A stretch of 63,242 nucleotides of DNA, taken from Sulfurimonadaceae bacterium. GTDB lineage: Bacteria; Campylobacterota; Campylobacteria; Campylobacterales; Sulfurimonadaceae. Below, one piece after another: positions 16,333 to 25,352 of this stretch; the first letter of the stretch is position 1; every line of letters begins with the position of its first letter. Under the pieces are notes generated by a model. It was not told where the DNA came from. It saw only the letters and a program-made list of their open reading frames with translations, and ran no database searches. The stretch spans positions 1-63,242 of the forward strand of contig JADGEC010000005.1 of assembly GCA_016744575.1 (NCBI GenBank), read 5' to 3'. The translations under genes were made by a program, and so were the position numbers.

Positions 16333-18513
16333 ATGTCAATGACTGATACTCACACTGATACTCACACTGATCCTTTACTGGGATGTCTGGTCATCTTTAC
16401 CAGACTGTACAACCGACCATTCAGTGCAGAAGCATTGGTCGCTGACTTACCTGTCGAACCAGGCCGTACGTCACCGAAGCTCTTCTCAATAGATGAGAAC
16501 AAGACAAAGTCCCTCTTCTCCCGCGCGGCCAGACGGGCCGGCTTTACTTCCAACATCGTCGACTATACATTGAGTGATATCTCTAAACTGCTCTTACCAG
16601 TCATCTTGATACTTAAAGATGACAATGCCTGCATATTGACAGATATCAGTGCCGATGGCACTCATGCCAAGGTCATCTTACCCGAGTTAGGCGATGGTGA
16701 GAGCTGGGTCACCATCGAAGACCTGGAAAATGAGTACCTGCATCATACCATCTTACTTAAACCGGAACATCATTATAAAGATGCCAGGAAACGAGTCCTT
16801 AGACATGAGAGCCATCACTGGTTCTGGGACACACTCAAATACTCTAGAAGCATCTACATCGATGTCATCGCAGCATCATTTCTCATCAACCTCTTTGTCC
16901 TTGCGACACCACTTTTTACGATGAACATCTATGACCGAGTAGTACCCAACAACGCGATAGACACGATGTGGGTATTGGCCACAGGAGTCATCGTCGTCTA
17001 TCTCTTCGATATGTTACTAAAACTGGTACGGACCTATTTCCTGGAAAACGCAGCTAAAAAGAGTGATGTCATCATGTCCTCGATCATCTTTGAGAAGGTG
17101 ATGAACCTTAAGATGGCAGTCAAGCCCCGTTCAGTAGGCTCCTTTGCCAATAATCTTAAAGACTTCGAGACGGTAAGAGGCTTCTTCACCTCTACGACTG
17201 TCGCGACCATCATCGACCTCCCTTTTACCATCATCTTCTTGTTCGTCATCTACATCATAGGTGGTTGGCTGGTAGGTATCCCTCTTCTCATCGGACTACT
17301 TATCTTGCTTTATAGCTTTATCGTAGAGAAGCCGATGCGTAAAAGTATCGAGAGTACTTATGAGGCATCAGCGTATAAGAACGCCATACTGATAGAGTCA
17401 CTAAGCGGTATGGAGACCATCAAAGCGTTAGGTATAAATGGACAACCACAATGGAAGTGGGAGGAATCCACAGGCGATATCGCCACAAAAGGTCTGCATT
17501 CGAGGATCTTATCGAGCTCTATTACGACCATGGTCAACTTCTTCATCCAGTTAAACTCTGTCGGTATCATCATCGCTGGTGTCTACGCTATCACCGAAAA
17601 AGAACTGAGTATGGGCGGACTCATCGCAGTGATGATCTTAGGTTCACGTGTCCTCGCTCCATTGGGACAAGTCGCCTCACTTATCGCAAATTATCAACAC
17701 ACGAAGACCGCCTATAGTACTTTAGAAAGTATCATGTCCCTTCCTGTAGAGCATGAGGAGGGCAAACAGTTCGTACAGCGTCCGGATTTCAAAGGCAAGA
17801 TCGAGTTTAAAGATGTCTCCTTTACCTACCCCGGGAGTGAGAAGCAGACCTTAGTCGATGTCAGCTTCACCATCGAACCAGGAGAGTCTGTCGGTATCAT
17901 CGGGTCTAACGGCTCAGGGAAATCGACTATCGAGAAACTGATATTAGGGCTTTACGACCCCGATGAAGGTTCCATCCTCATCGATGGCATCGATATCAAA
18001 CAGATAGACCCCTCCGATCTTCGCAGAAACATCGGCTATGTCCCGCAAGACATCCTACTCTTCGAAGGTGACCTTAAATCAAACATCATCGTACGTGCAC
18101 CTGATGCCAGTGACGAAGATCTAGTACGCGCTGCTGCTATCAGTGGTGTGGACAGTTTCGTCAACACCCATCCTATGGGCTTTAACATGCCTGTAGGGGA
18201 ACGTGGAGAAGGACTCTCCATCGGTCAGAGACAAACCGTAGGTGTGGCAAGAGCATTCATCTATGACACACCACTCTTACTGCTTGATGAACCAAGTAAC
18301 GCCATGGATAGTCACAATGAGAACCGCTTGGTCCGAGCACTGCTCTCTGTCAAAGGCAGACGGACCATGGTCTTAGTCTCACATAAGAACTCGATGCTAG
18401 ATATCGCTGAAAGACTTTTACTCATCGACAATGGCAAGTTGGTACTTGATGGGACCAAAGATGAGGTAATCGACAGACTGAACACTCCAAAATTAAAAAA
18501 GGGTGAGAGATGA
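16333..18513 (+). CDS. LapB/LssB-type type I secretion ABC exporter
   Basis: A 726-residue inner-membrane exporter. The N-terminal 130 residues are a C39-peptidase-like domain of the non-catalytic kind; DPLLGCLVIFTRLY and PFSAEAL are typical of LapB/LssB exporters. Next are six membrane helices (about 175-440), then an ATPase domain. Walker A is GSNGSGKST at about 523-531, the signature is LSIGQRQ at about 625, and Walker B with the catalytic E is LLLLDEP at about 648. This subtype exports giant repeat adhesins. The first codons contain two copies of a 12-base repeat. No good ribosome site precedes the ATG. The stop overlaps the adaptor gene (ATGA). Confidence 0.92.
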   Translation: MSMTDTHTDTHTDPLLGCLVIFTRLYNRPFSAEALVADLPVEPGRTSPKLFSIDENKTKSLFSRAARRAGFTSNIVDYTLSDISKLLLPVILILKDDNACILTDISADGTHAKVILPELGDGESWVTIEDLENEYLHHTILLKPEHHYKDARKRVLRHESHHWFWDTLKYSRSIYIDVIAASFLINLFVLATPLFTMNIYDRVVPNNAIDTMWVLATGVIVVYLFDMLLKLVRTYFLENAAKKSDVIMSSIIFEKVMNLKMAVKPRSVGSFANNLKDFETVRGFFTSTTVATIIDLPFTIIFLFVIYIIGGWLVGIPLLIGLLILLYSFIVEKPMRKSIESTYEASAYKNAILIESLSGMETIKALGINGQPQWKWEESTGDIATKGLHSRILSSSITTMVNFFIQLNSVGIIIAGVYAITEKELSMGGLIAVMILGSRVLAPLGQVASLIANYQHTKTAYSTLESIMSLPVEHEEGKQFVQRPDFKGKIEFKDVSFTYPGSEKQTLVDVSFTIEPGESVGIIGSNGSGKSTIEKLILGLYDPDEGSILIDGIDIKQIDPSDLRRNIGYVPQDILLFEGDLKSNIIVRAPDASDEDLVRAAAISGVDSFVNTHPMGFNMPVGERGEGLSIGQRQTVGVARAFIYDTPLLLLDEPSNAMDSHNENRLVRALLSVKGRRTMVLVSHKNSMLDIAERLLLIDNGKLVLDGTKDEVIDRLNTPKLKKGER

Positions 18514-19892
18514 GTCTTAAAGATAAACTGGTCGACTTCACCTATGAGCAGGAGAGACGCACCCCGACTAAGGTAAAGTCCGAAAAAGACCTCGGGTTTA
18601 TGAACAGTGTCAGTGCAGCAATATTGTTGCGTTCCACACTTAAGATGCGATTGATGCTCTGGCTGGGTCTTTTCGCAGTCATCTGGATCATCGTCTGGGC
18701 CTATTTCGCTCAGATCGACCAGCTTACACGAGGACAGGGAAAAGTCATCCCTTCGAGGCATATGCAGGTCATCCAGAACCTTGAGGGAGGTATTGTATCA
18801 GAGCTGTTAGTCCAAGAGGGACAGTTTGTCACCAAAGGCACTACCCTACTCAAAATAGATGATACCGGCTTTACCAGTAGTTATGAAGAGAGTCAATTGC
18901 GTTATGATGAGCTCAAAGCCAAGACGATCCGTCTAAAAGCAGAAGCCCACTCGACACCGTTTAATGCTGATGAGAACACCACTCTCGCCATGCCGCTACA
19001 GATCGCGCAGGAGAGAAGTCTCTATCTGAGTAATCAGGAGCAGTTAGACAACAGCCTTACCATCTACTCCCGACAACTCAGACAGCGTAAGAACGAACTT
19101 ATCGAGACAGAGGCTAAACGCGAACAGTTGAAGAAGAACTTCAAGTTCATCAAAAAAGAGCTGAATATCAGCGAGCCCTTAGTAAGAGAGGGTGTCGTCA
19201 GTGAGGTAAACTTCCTACAGCTACAACGTCAGGCAAATACCCTAGATGGTGAGTTAGAAGCGACCATACTCTCTATTCCCAGACTCAAGTCCGTCATCAA
19301 AGAGTCCAAAAATAAGATGACCGATGTCAGACTCGTCTTTAAAAACAAGGCAAAAGAGCAGCTCAATGAAGCTTTGGCAGAGATGGCAAGGATCAAGAAA
19401 GCAAATATGGCACGTCAAGACAGAGTACTAAGGACCCTAGTCCGTTCCCCAGTTGATGGGACGATCAACCGCCTTCTCATCAATACCGTCGGCGGTGTCG
19501 TCCAACCGGGTATGGACATCGTAGAGATCGTACCCAATGACGATAGTCTATTAGTCGAAGCGAAGATACGCCCGGCTGACATCGCGTTCTTGAGACCTGA
19601 GCAAAAAGTCATCATCAAGTTCGCAGCTTATGACTTTGCTATCTATGGCTCACTTGAGGGGACGTTGACACATATCAGCCCTGACACCATCATAGATGAG
19701 GTCGATCATCAAAACTACTATCTTGTCCATGCCAAGACTGATAGAAACTATCTTGGTGATGACGCAGATAAGCTAAAGATCATGATCGGTATGACAGCCG
19801 ATGTAGACATCATCACCGGTAAAAAGACCGTACTTGACTACATCTTAAAACCGATATTGCGTGCTAGACAGAACGCTTTAAGTGAGCGGTAA
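18510..19892 (+). CDS. HlyD-family membrane fusion protein of type I secretion
   Basis: A 460-residue periplasmic adaptor. A short cytoplasmic N-terminus is followed by a membrane helix (about residues 46-66), then a biotinyl-lipoyl-like half (RHMQVIQNLEGGIVSELLVQEGQFV). A long coiled coil spans about 110-300, followed by the second half-motif and a beta barrel (SPVDGTINRLL, VVQPGMDIVEIVP). It overlaps the exporter gene by four bases. It should link the ABC exporter to a TolC-like outer-membrane channel, which is not encoded in this window. Confidence 0.92.
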   Translation: MSLKDKLVDFTYEQERRTPTKVKSEKDLGFMNSVSAAILLRSTLKMRLMLWLGLFAVIWIIVWAYFAQIDQLTRGQGKVIPSRHMQVIQNLEGGIVSELLVQEGQFVTKGTTLLKIDDTGFTSSYEESQLRYDELKAKTIRLKAEAHSTPFNADENTTLAMPLQIAQERSLYLSNQEQLDNSLTIYSRQLRQRKNELIETEAKREQLKKNFKFIKKELNISEPLVREGVVSEVNFLQLQRQANTLDGELEATILSIPRLKSVIKESKNKMTDVRLVFKNKAKEQLNEALAEMARIKKANMARQDRVLRTLVRSPVDGTINRLLINTVGGVVQPGMDIVEIVPNDDSLLVEAKIRPADIAFLRPEQKVIIKFAAYDFAIYGSLEGTLTHISPDTIIDEVDHQNYYLVHAKTDRNYLGDDADKLKIMIGMTADVDIITGKKTVLDYILKPILRARQNALSER

Positions 19893-19903
19893 GGAGGGAT
19901 GAC

Positions 19904-20578
19904 ATGGGAGAAAGCATGAAAAACATTCTGATCTTGGAAGATGAAGTCATCATCGCATTAAGCATCAAACAGACGATAAAAGCTAACTGTGATGCCCATG
20001 TCCACGCTTCACACGATTCTGCTACTGCCTTTAATATCGCCTATAAGCATAGTATAGACCTGCTCATCGCTGATATCGACATAGGCGAGGAGATAGATGG
20101 TATCGATGTAGCTAAACACTTATATGAACTTTATGATATTCCTGTACTTTTCCTGACATCCCATAGTGATACGAGTACATTAAAACGGGTCTCAAAGCTA
20201 AAGGAGATTGGTTATCTTATCAAGCCTTTTCGTGAAAAGGACCTTATAACACAGATACGACTTGTAGACTACCAGTATGCAAAAGAGAAGACACACTTCT
20301 TAGACCTGGGAGAGGGATACTCCTACTCTAATAAGACAAAAGAGCTCTTAAGAGACAATGAACACATAAGATTGACAGTAAAAGAGCATCAGCTCTTTTT
20401 AGCATTGCTCAACGCTAAAGGAAATGTCATGACCTATACTTATATTGACACCCTTCTCTGGCCCGGAAAAGTGAATACAACAGGAGTAAGACGACAACTC
20501 ATCTATCGACTAAAAAGAAAACTTACTGACCTAAGACTAGAATCAGTCAAAGACATAGGCTATTTTTTAAACATCTAG
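19904..20578 (+). CDS. response regulator paralogue (orphan) following exporter
   Basis: A 224-residue two-component regulator closely similar along its full length to the regulator at 14227 (shared segments include VIIALSI, QTIKANCD, IDGIDVA and KPFRE). The phosphoacceptor aspartate (LLIADID), switch LTSHSD and KPF lysine are present, and a winged-helix-like C-terminus follows. AAGGAGG at 19891-19897 supports the ATG at 19904; alignment to the paralogue would also allow 19916. It follows the adaptor gene by 11 bases and so is in the exporter operon. No kinase is nearby. Confidence 0.9.
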   Translation: MGESMKNILILEDEVIIALSIKQTIKANCDAHVHASHDSATAFNIAYKHSIDLLIADIDIGEEIDGIDVAKHLYELYDIPVLFLTSHSDTSTLKRVSKLKEIGYLIKPFREKDLITQIRLVDYQYAKEKTHFLDLGEGYSYSNKTKELLRDNEHIRLTVKEHQLFLALLNAKGNVMTYTYIDTLLWPGKVNTTGVRRQLIYRLKRKLTDLRLESVKDIGYFLNI

Positions 20579-20639
20579 AAACACCCAAAAATATCACATA
20601 GCTTAAAACTATCTCACTATATATTAATTACAGAGCATA

Positions 20640-21070
20640 GGAATATAATGTAGACTGTGCTTTCAGACCTCTAATAGAGAATCAAATCATTGTACCATTA
20701 TTGAAAGTGGGTAATAAGATGGTAACTATGATATTTACGACGATAACGGCCTTGAAAAGTGCTATGACAATAAACTATAACGGTGTCTATAGTGGAGTAT
20801 CCGTGGTCGCAGAATTGGTGTGCAGAGTAATTCAACACATGGGCTCCAAGCACAACACGATATGGAGATCATGCAGGTAGTATGAGGTATTCCATCTCTA
20901 TCAATGTCCATCCACACGATCAGAGACATCATCGCAATGACAATAGTATCACTATCACTGGAGTAGCTGACGACACCGTGACACTGGACTCAAATGCGTG
21001 GGTCCAATTGGAGCCTACTCATTACCAAAGTAATGATAGTACTCCTGATGCCATCGATGTCATCCTCTGA
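20640..21070 (+). pseudogene. probable decayed 3' end of an RTX-type adhesin
   Basis: A 62-codon open frame (20882-21070) ends this stretch. Its product contains NSITITGVADDTVTLDSNAW and ends in AIDVIL. This strongly recalls the C-terminal end of giant type I-secreted RTX adhesins (an ITI-x-G-x-x-x-DTVTLD strand pair, then a short acidic tail ending in hydrophobics). The frame has no ribosome site. Upstream, adhesin-like fragments such as DGNYDIYDDNG occur in a different frame and are broken by stops. A hairpin follows the stop codon at once. I read it as the remnant of the exporter's original cargo. It could instead be a chance short frame, though composition and location argue against that. 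Confidence 0.5.
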
Positions 21071-21076
21071 CCTAAC

Positions 21077-21092
21077 AGACTCTTCGGAGTCT
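21077..21092 (+). terminator. TTCG-tetraloop hairpin after adhesin remnant
   Basis: AGACTC and GAGTCT enclose a TTCG tetraloop, one of the most stable RNA loops. Outer CCT/AGG pairs extend it across a 3x3 internal loop. It starts six bases after the stop of the remnant, which suggests that frame once was the true end of a transcribed gene. Confidence 0.5.
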
Positions 21093-21167
21093 ATCAGGCC
21101 TACTCTTGTGATCTGTTAATAAATCTCCTGTAGCATGCGAGGTAACTCTCTATTATGGACACCCAAT

Positions 21168-21641
21168 ATGATCAAGACCCTACTGCTTACTCTTGTAACG
21201 ACCTCCATCCTCTTAGCCGACTCTCTTTTTATCGGTATGTCCTTGACGACAATACAAGATCTTGACTATGAAGACCAGTTTGAGAAGAACATTGAAATAC
21301 CAAAAAGTACACGTCTGATGATCCTCACCTACGAAAAAGACCAGGGAGCAATAGTCAATGCTTTCCTTACTGAGCAGAACCCTACCTACCTTAAAGAACA
21401 AGATGCCCTCTTTATCGCCGATATCAGCAAGATGCCATCACTTATCACTATGATGTTCGCACTGCCTAAGATGCAAAAGTTCAAGCACCCCATCTACCTC
21501 AACTATGGCGAACATTTTGCCAGGATGTTCCCTGCAAAAAAGGAGAAGATCACTTTACTGTACTTCAATGCGCAAGGCTATGTAAGTGAGATCACTTACA
21601 TCTCTACAAAAGAGGGACTTGAGAAGGCTTTTCAAAAGTAA
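21168..21641 (+). CDS. exported protein of unknown family
   Basis: A 157-residue protein starting with a clear signal peptide (MIKTLLLTLVTTSILLA). The mature part alternates strands and helices and ends in LLYFNAQGYVSEITYISTKEGLEKAF, reminiscent of a thioredoxin-like fold, but there is no CxxC. A longer in-frame start at 21135 would bury the signal peptide and is rejected. Family not recognised. It stands alone between the adhesin remnant and a YceI-like gene. Confidence 0.7.
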   Translation: MIKTLLLTLVTTSILLADSLFIGMSLTTIQDLDYEDQFEKNIEIPKSTRLMILTYEKDQGAIVNAFLTEQNPTYLKEQDALFIADISKMPSLITMMFALPKMQKFKHPIYLNYGEHFARMFPAKKEKITLLYFNAQGYVSEITYISTKEGLEKAFQK

Positions 21642-21772
21642 GCGCACCATAAATCGTGAGCACTAAAGAGTATTTATAATACCTCCGGTTTCTCTTTGTT
21701 GTCATCGTCACAACAAGAGTCATCTTTCTACTCTTGACTGACGAAAAAACACTTTTTATCTTCCAAGATCTA

Positions 21773-21821
21773 TTGCACAGTGTCTCTTAAAATGTTATAC
21801 TCCCTGAAAGGATCCCCTACG
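21773..21821 (+). promoter_or_regulatory. promoter of YceI-like gene
   Basis: TTGCAC at 21773-21778, a 17-base spacer, and the extended -10 TGTTATACT at 21793-21801 form the best-matched promoter in the window. Its position inside the longest open frame shows that the gene must start downstream, at 21822. Confidence 0.65.
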
Positions 21822-22352
21822 ATGAACAGACTCCTACTCCTTATGCTGCTGACCCTGCCTGTACTTGCGGGAGACCTCATGCTCAAGACAGGTTTTGCCG
21901 CTATTCATATGGAGATGCTGTTTAACAACTCCACCGATCCGATCTCTACACAGCTTCAGGCTGACCTCTCTCTAGATCGTGATGTCACGACCCTGAAGGG
22001 AGAGGCGTATCTGGTACTAAAGACTCTTAGCAGTGATGATGAGAAGAGAGATGAGGAGATGTATGAGACTCTCGAGACAGAGAAGTACCCCTTAGCTACC
22101 TATACACTAGATCATGTGACCATGGTCGGAGACAGTGACTATACCCTGCATGGAGAGCTTACTCTGCACGGAGTCAAAAAAGAGGTCATCTTCACAGGTA
22201 ATATCGAGGAGAAGCCCGATACCATAACCATCGACGCAAGATCGCTCATCTTGATGAGTGATTTCAACATCGAACCTCCCTGTATGCTCTTCACGTTCAT
22301 CTGCGCACGTAACGAACTTGACCTCTCTTTCAAAGCTGTGTTTGTCAAATAG
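21822..22352 (+). CDS. YceI-like periplasmic protein
   Basis: A 176-residue protein with a signal peptide (MNRLLLLMLLTLPVLAGD) and the layout of the YceI lipocalin-like family. TYTLDHVTMVGDSDYTLHGELTLHGVKKEV matches the conserved central strands, in which a polar residue pair precedes the LHG-x-x-K turn. YceI proteins bind long isoprenoids or lipids in the periplasm. A cysteine pair near the C-terminus (PPCMLFTFICA) is unusual. The ATG at 21822 follows AAAGGA and lies just after the promoter. Confidence 0.8.
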   Translation: MNRLLLLMLLTLPVLAGDLMLKTGFAAIHMEMLFNNSTDPISTQLQADLSLDRDVTTLKGEAYLVLKTLSSDDEKRDEEMYETLETEKYPLATYTLDHVTMVGDSDYTLHGELTLHGVKKEVIFTGNIEEKPDTITIDARSLILMSDFNIEPPCMLFTFICARNELDLSFKAVFVK

Positions 22353-22494
22353 ACTCTACTCTCTTCGCATGATCGGGTTCCGATCTCTCCAGAACATCTT
22401 ATGACAATAGTATGAATATTTACTCATATAGATATTCACATACCCTATTTGCGATAACATGGTAAACTATCTTTTTTTAGAAGGAACATAGCCT

Positions 22495-23352
22495 ATGCCT
22501 CAACGCAATCTATTGCTACTTAGTATCAAAGACTTTTTTACTCGTGAGATCTTAAGACTTGCCTTTTATCCCTTTCTACTGACAATGATAATTCTCTACG
22601 TGCTCTTTTTTGTCGCTGCCGATATGGGCTTTGAGCAGTTACAAGACTATACCGTCCATATGGAGCAATCAAAGACGACGCTAGAGAACGGCATACCGCA
22701 TACGGAAGAGCTATCTGAGACCTTTCAAGGTTCATCTATCATAGACTTTCTACTCAAATACAGCATAACCTCATGGCTGCTCAATTTTCTTCTCTATACC
22801 GTCGGCAGTATGTTCGTCTTACTGCTTTCCATCATCATCGCTTTAGCTGTCATAGGTTTTTTGACACCACCCATACTAAAAGTCATACAACAGCGCTATT
22901 ACCCCGACATCGACATGGTCGGCTATGGCCATATGGGGACCATCACATGGCACTTCTTCAAAAGCTTTTTCATCATGATCCTGCTCATCATCATGATGAT
23001 CCCTTTCTACTTCATCCCTTTGCTTAACATCATCGCACTCAATCTACCTTTTTACTACTTCTTTCATAAACTGATGACCTTTGATGTCGTCTCGACGATC
23101 ATGACAAAAGAGGAGTACGCCCGAATCCATGTCGTCAATGCCAACAGCGTCCGGATAAAGACCCTGATCCTCTACCTCATCTCACTTATACCACTGGCTA
23201 TCTTGTTTGCGACTGCCTTTTATGTCATCTATCTCGGCCACACGTTTTTTGTAGAAGTAAGAGCACTGCGTGAACGAGACCGAAAAGATCAGCCATCAGA
23301 TAGTGAAGTGACTGTTTCTCCCAAAGTCTCGACAGCCGCCCAAAGACTTTAA
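22495..23352 (+). CDS. EI24/CysZ-like integral membrane protein
   Basis: A 285-residue protein with about five hydrophobic segments and the EI24-family core. Conserved features are the IGFLTPPILKVIQQRYYP region, the long HFFKSFFIMILLIIM segment and LNLPFYYFFHKLM. The related CysZ imports sulfate, but most EI24 proteins of Campylobacterota are uncharacterised. An AGAAGGAAC site lies before the ATG. The HD-GYP gene follows after 34 bases and may be co-transcribed. Confidence 0.85.
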   Translation: MPQRNLLLLSIKDFFTREILRLAFYPFLLTMIILYVLFFVAADMGFEQLQDYTVHMEQSKTTLENGIPHTEELSETFQGSSIIDFLLKYSITSWLLNFLLYTVGSMFVLLLSIIIALAVIGFLTPPILKVIQQRYYPDIDMVGYGHMGTITWHFFKSFFIMILLIIMMIPFYFIPLLNIIALNLPFYYFFHKLMTFDVVSTIMTKEEYARIHVVNANSVRIKTLILYLISLIPLAILFATAFYVIYLGHTFFVEVRALRERDRKDQPSDSEVTVSPKVSTAAQRL

Positions 23353-23386
23353 GACCTATATACTTCTGTACTCATAAAGGAACACC

Positions 23387-25327
23387 ATGATCAAATGGTA
23401 TGACAGCATAGTCGTCAAGGTCTTGGCGTTTTTCATGCTTTTCGCGACCATACTACTGATAAGCATGATAGGCACCTTCTCTGTCGTAAGCAAAGAGCAG
23501 CTCAAAGACAACGCCTACACCAAAGCCATACTCACCAGTGAGAAGATCGTCGCCACACTGGAAAAAGCACAGATGCGCATTGAAGAGCTTGCCACCGTTT
23601 TGGCAAATATGGGAGAGACACTTACCCTTGATGATACCAAGAACAGAGCACTTATCAGAAAGATGATCGACACCGGTGGACATACAAATGTCGTCAGTGG
23701 AGGAGTCTGGCCCGAGCCCTATGCACTGCATCCCGATAGAGAACGTTCGAGCTACTTTTTTGCAAGAGATGAACAGGGTCAGCTGCAATATATAGAGAGT
23801 TATAATGATCTAAAAAACGACGATTACCACAAAAAAGAGTGGTATGTCCCTGCCCGTTTTTTTAAAAAGGACCAGACTTACTGGTCCAGAGTCTACATAG
23901 ACCCCTATACTCATGCAGCTATGATCACCGCTACTGTCGGCATCTTCAAAGATAAGAAGTTCACAGGTGCTGCGACCATTGACATCCGACTAGAAGGACT
24001 TGACGACTTTCTTGCTGAAGCAGTCAAACCACTTGAAGGCTACTCTTTTCTGGTTGACAGAGAGGGGCAGTTCATCGCTTATCCCGGCCAGTTGGACATC
24101 AAGATCACCGACATGGCCAGACAAAATATCTTCTCAGTTGATGCACCACGTTTTCTACCGATGATGGAGAAGATCAAAGAGATCATGCAAAAGAACATCC
24201 ATCCTGATGATAAAGAACTTACCAAGACCCTGCTCAGCCATAGTGATGAGATAGATGAGGATGAGGCTAAGATCATCGCTTCAATGATCAAAAGACAGAA
24301 TAAAAGCATCACTGTCAAAAGTGAACACGAGCGCTTTATGATAAACGATGACATACTGCTCGACGATGATGCCTTTGTCACCGTCTTCACCATACCCAAT
24401 AACCAGTGGAAGCTTGTAGTCGCACTTCCCGCAAGTAAAGCTTTTGCGCAAAGTAGAGAGATCTATCAAAACATCATCCTTATCACAGTACTAGTCACAT
24501 TGATCATATCCATCATCGGTTATATATTCATACGCAAGATCGCTGTAGTACCGATGAGAGATGTCTCCACACAACTACAGAGAAGTATCTCAAGGCGAGA
24601 CCCAACTGGTCTTCTCGAGACACAAGAGAGAGGTGAACTCGGTGACCTTGTCTACTGGTTCAACCAGCGTTCTCAGTCCCTGCATGATAAATATCTCGAG
24701 ATCGAGAGCTTGAACAAAGAGATAGAAGATACCCAGAGAGAGGTGGTCTTCACCATGGGTGCTATCGGAGAGAGCCGCTCCAAGGAGACCGGAAACCATG
24801 TCAAAAGAGTCGCTGAATACTCTCGTCTGTTAGCACACTATTATGGCATGGATAAAGCGGAGGCTGAGTTACTCAAACAGGCCTCACCTATGCATGATAT
24901 AGGTAAGGTCGCTATCCCTGATGCCATCTTGAACAAACCGGAACCTTTCAGTATAACTGATCGTGAAGTGATGGATACCCATGCGACACTGGGTCACGAG
25001 ATGCTTAAATACTCCACCCGCCCTCTTCTTAAGATGGCATCCATCGTCGCCTATGAACATCATGAGAAATTCGATGGTAGCGGTTATCCACGTGCTCTTA
25101 AAGGTGAAGACATCCATATCTACGGTCGTATCACAGCACTTGCTGATGTCTTTGATGCACTGGGGTCTGCACGTGTCTATAAGCCCGCATGGGATGATGA
25201 GCGGATCTTTAGACTTTTCAAAGAGCAACGCGGTAAACACTTTGACCCAAGACTCATCGATATCTTCTTCGAACATCTTGATGAGTTTTTAGCTATACGA
25301 GATAGTATGAAAGACACTATTGAGTGA
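23387..25327 (+). CDS. Cache-HAMP-HD-GYP c-di-GMP phosphodiesterase
   Basis: A 646-residue membrane sensor. An N-terminal helix is followed by a large periplasmic double-Cache domain (WYVPARFFKKDQTYWSRVYIDPYT is typical), a second helix (about 363-383), a HAMP region and a C-terminal HD-GYP domain. The catalytic HD (MHDIGK), HHEKFDGSGYP and ADVFDALGS motifs are all canonical, so hydrolysis of c-di-GMP is expected. It opposes the two diguanylate cyclases in the window. It ends 25 bases before a convergent gene. Confidence 0.92.
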   Translation: MIKWYDSIVVKVLAFFMLFATILLISMIGTFSVVSKEQLKDNAYTKAILTSEKIVATLEKAQMRIEELATVLANMGETLTLDDTKNRALIRKMIDTGGHTNVVSGGVWPEPYALHPDRERSSYFFARDEQGQLQYIESYNDLKNDDYHKKEWYVPARFFKKDQTYWSRVYIDPYTHAAMITATVGIFKDKKFTGAATIDIRLEGLDDFLAEAVKPLEGYSFLVDREGQFIAYPGQLDIKITDMARQNIFSVDAPRFLPMMEKIKEIMQKNIHPDDKELTKTLLSHSDEIDEDEAKIIASMIKRQNKSITVKSEHERFMINDDILLDDDAFVTVFTIPNNQWKLVVALPASKAFAQSREIYQNIILITVLVTLIISIIGYIFIRKIAVVPMRDVSTQLQRSISRRDPTGLLETQERGELGDLVYWFNQRSQSLHDKYLEIESLNKEIEDTQREVVFTMGAIGESRSKETGNHVKRVAEYSRLLAHYYGMDKAEAELLKQASPMHDIGKVAIPDAILNKPEPFSITDREVMDTHATLGHEMLKYSTRPLLKMASIVAYEHHEKFDGSGYPRALKGEDIHIYGRITALADVFDALGSARVYKPAWDDERIFRLFKEQRGKHFDPRLIDIFFEHLDEFLAIRDSMKDTIE

Positions 25328-25352
25328 AAAACTAAAAACAAAGAGCAGATCA

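Noticed and set aside
16333-16374. 12-base repeat as a phase-variation switch
   Set aside because: The unit is a multiple of three, so copy-number change cannot turn the frame off; only length variation is possible.
20719-20880. 53-codon open frame (MVTMIFTTITALKSAM...) upstream of the adhesin remnant
   Set aside because: No ribosome site; another frame over the same bases shows adhesin-like residues, so it is more likely decayed sequence than a gene.
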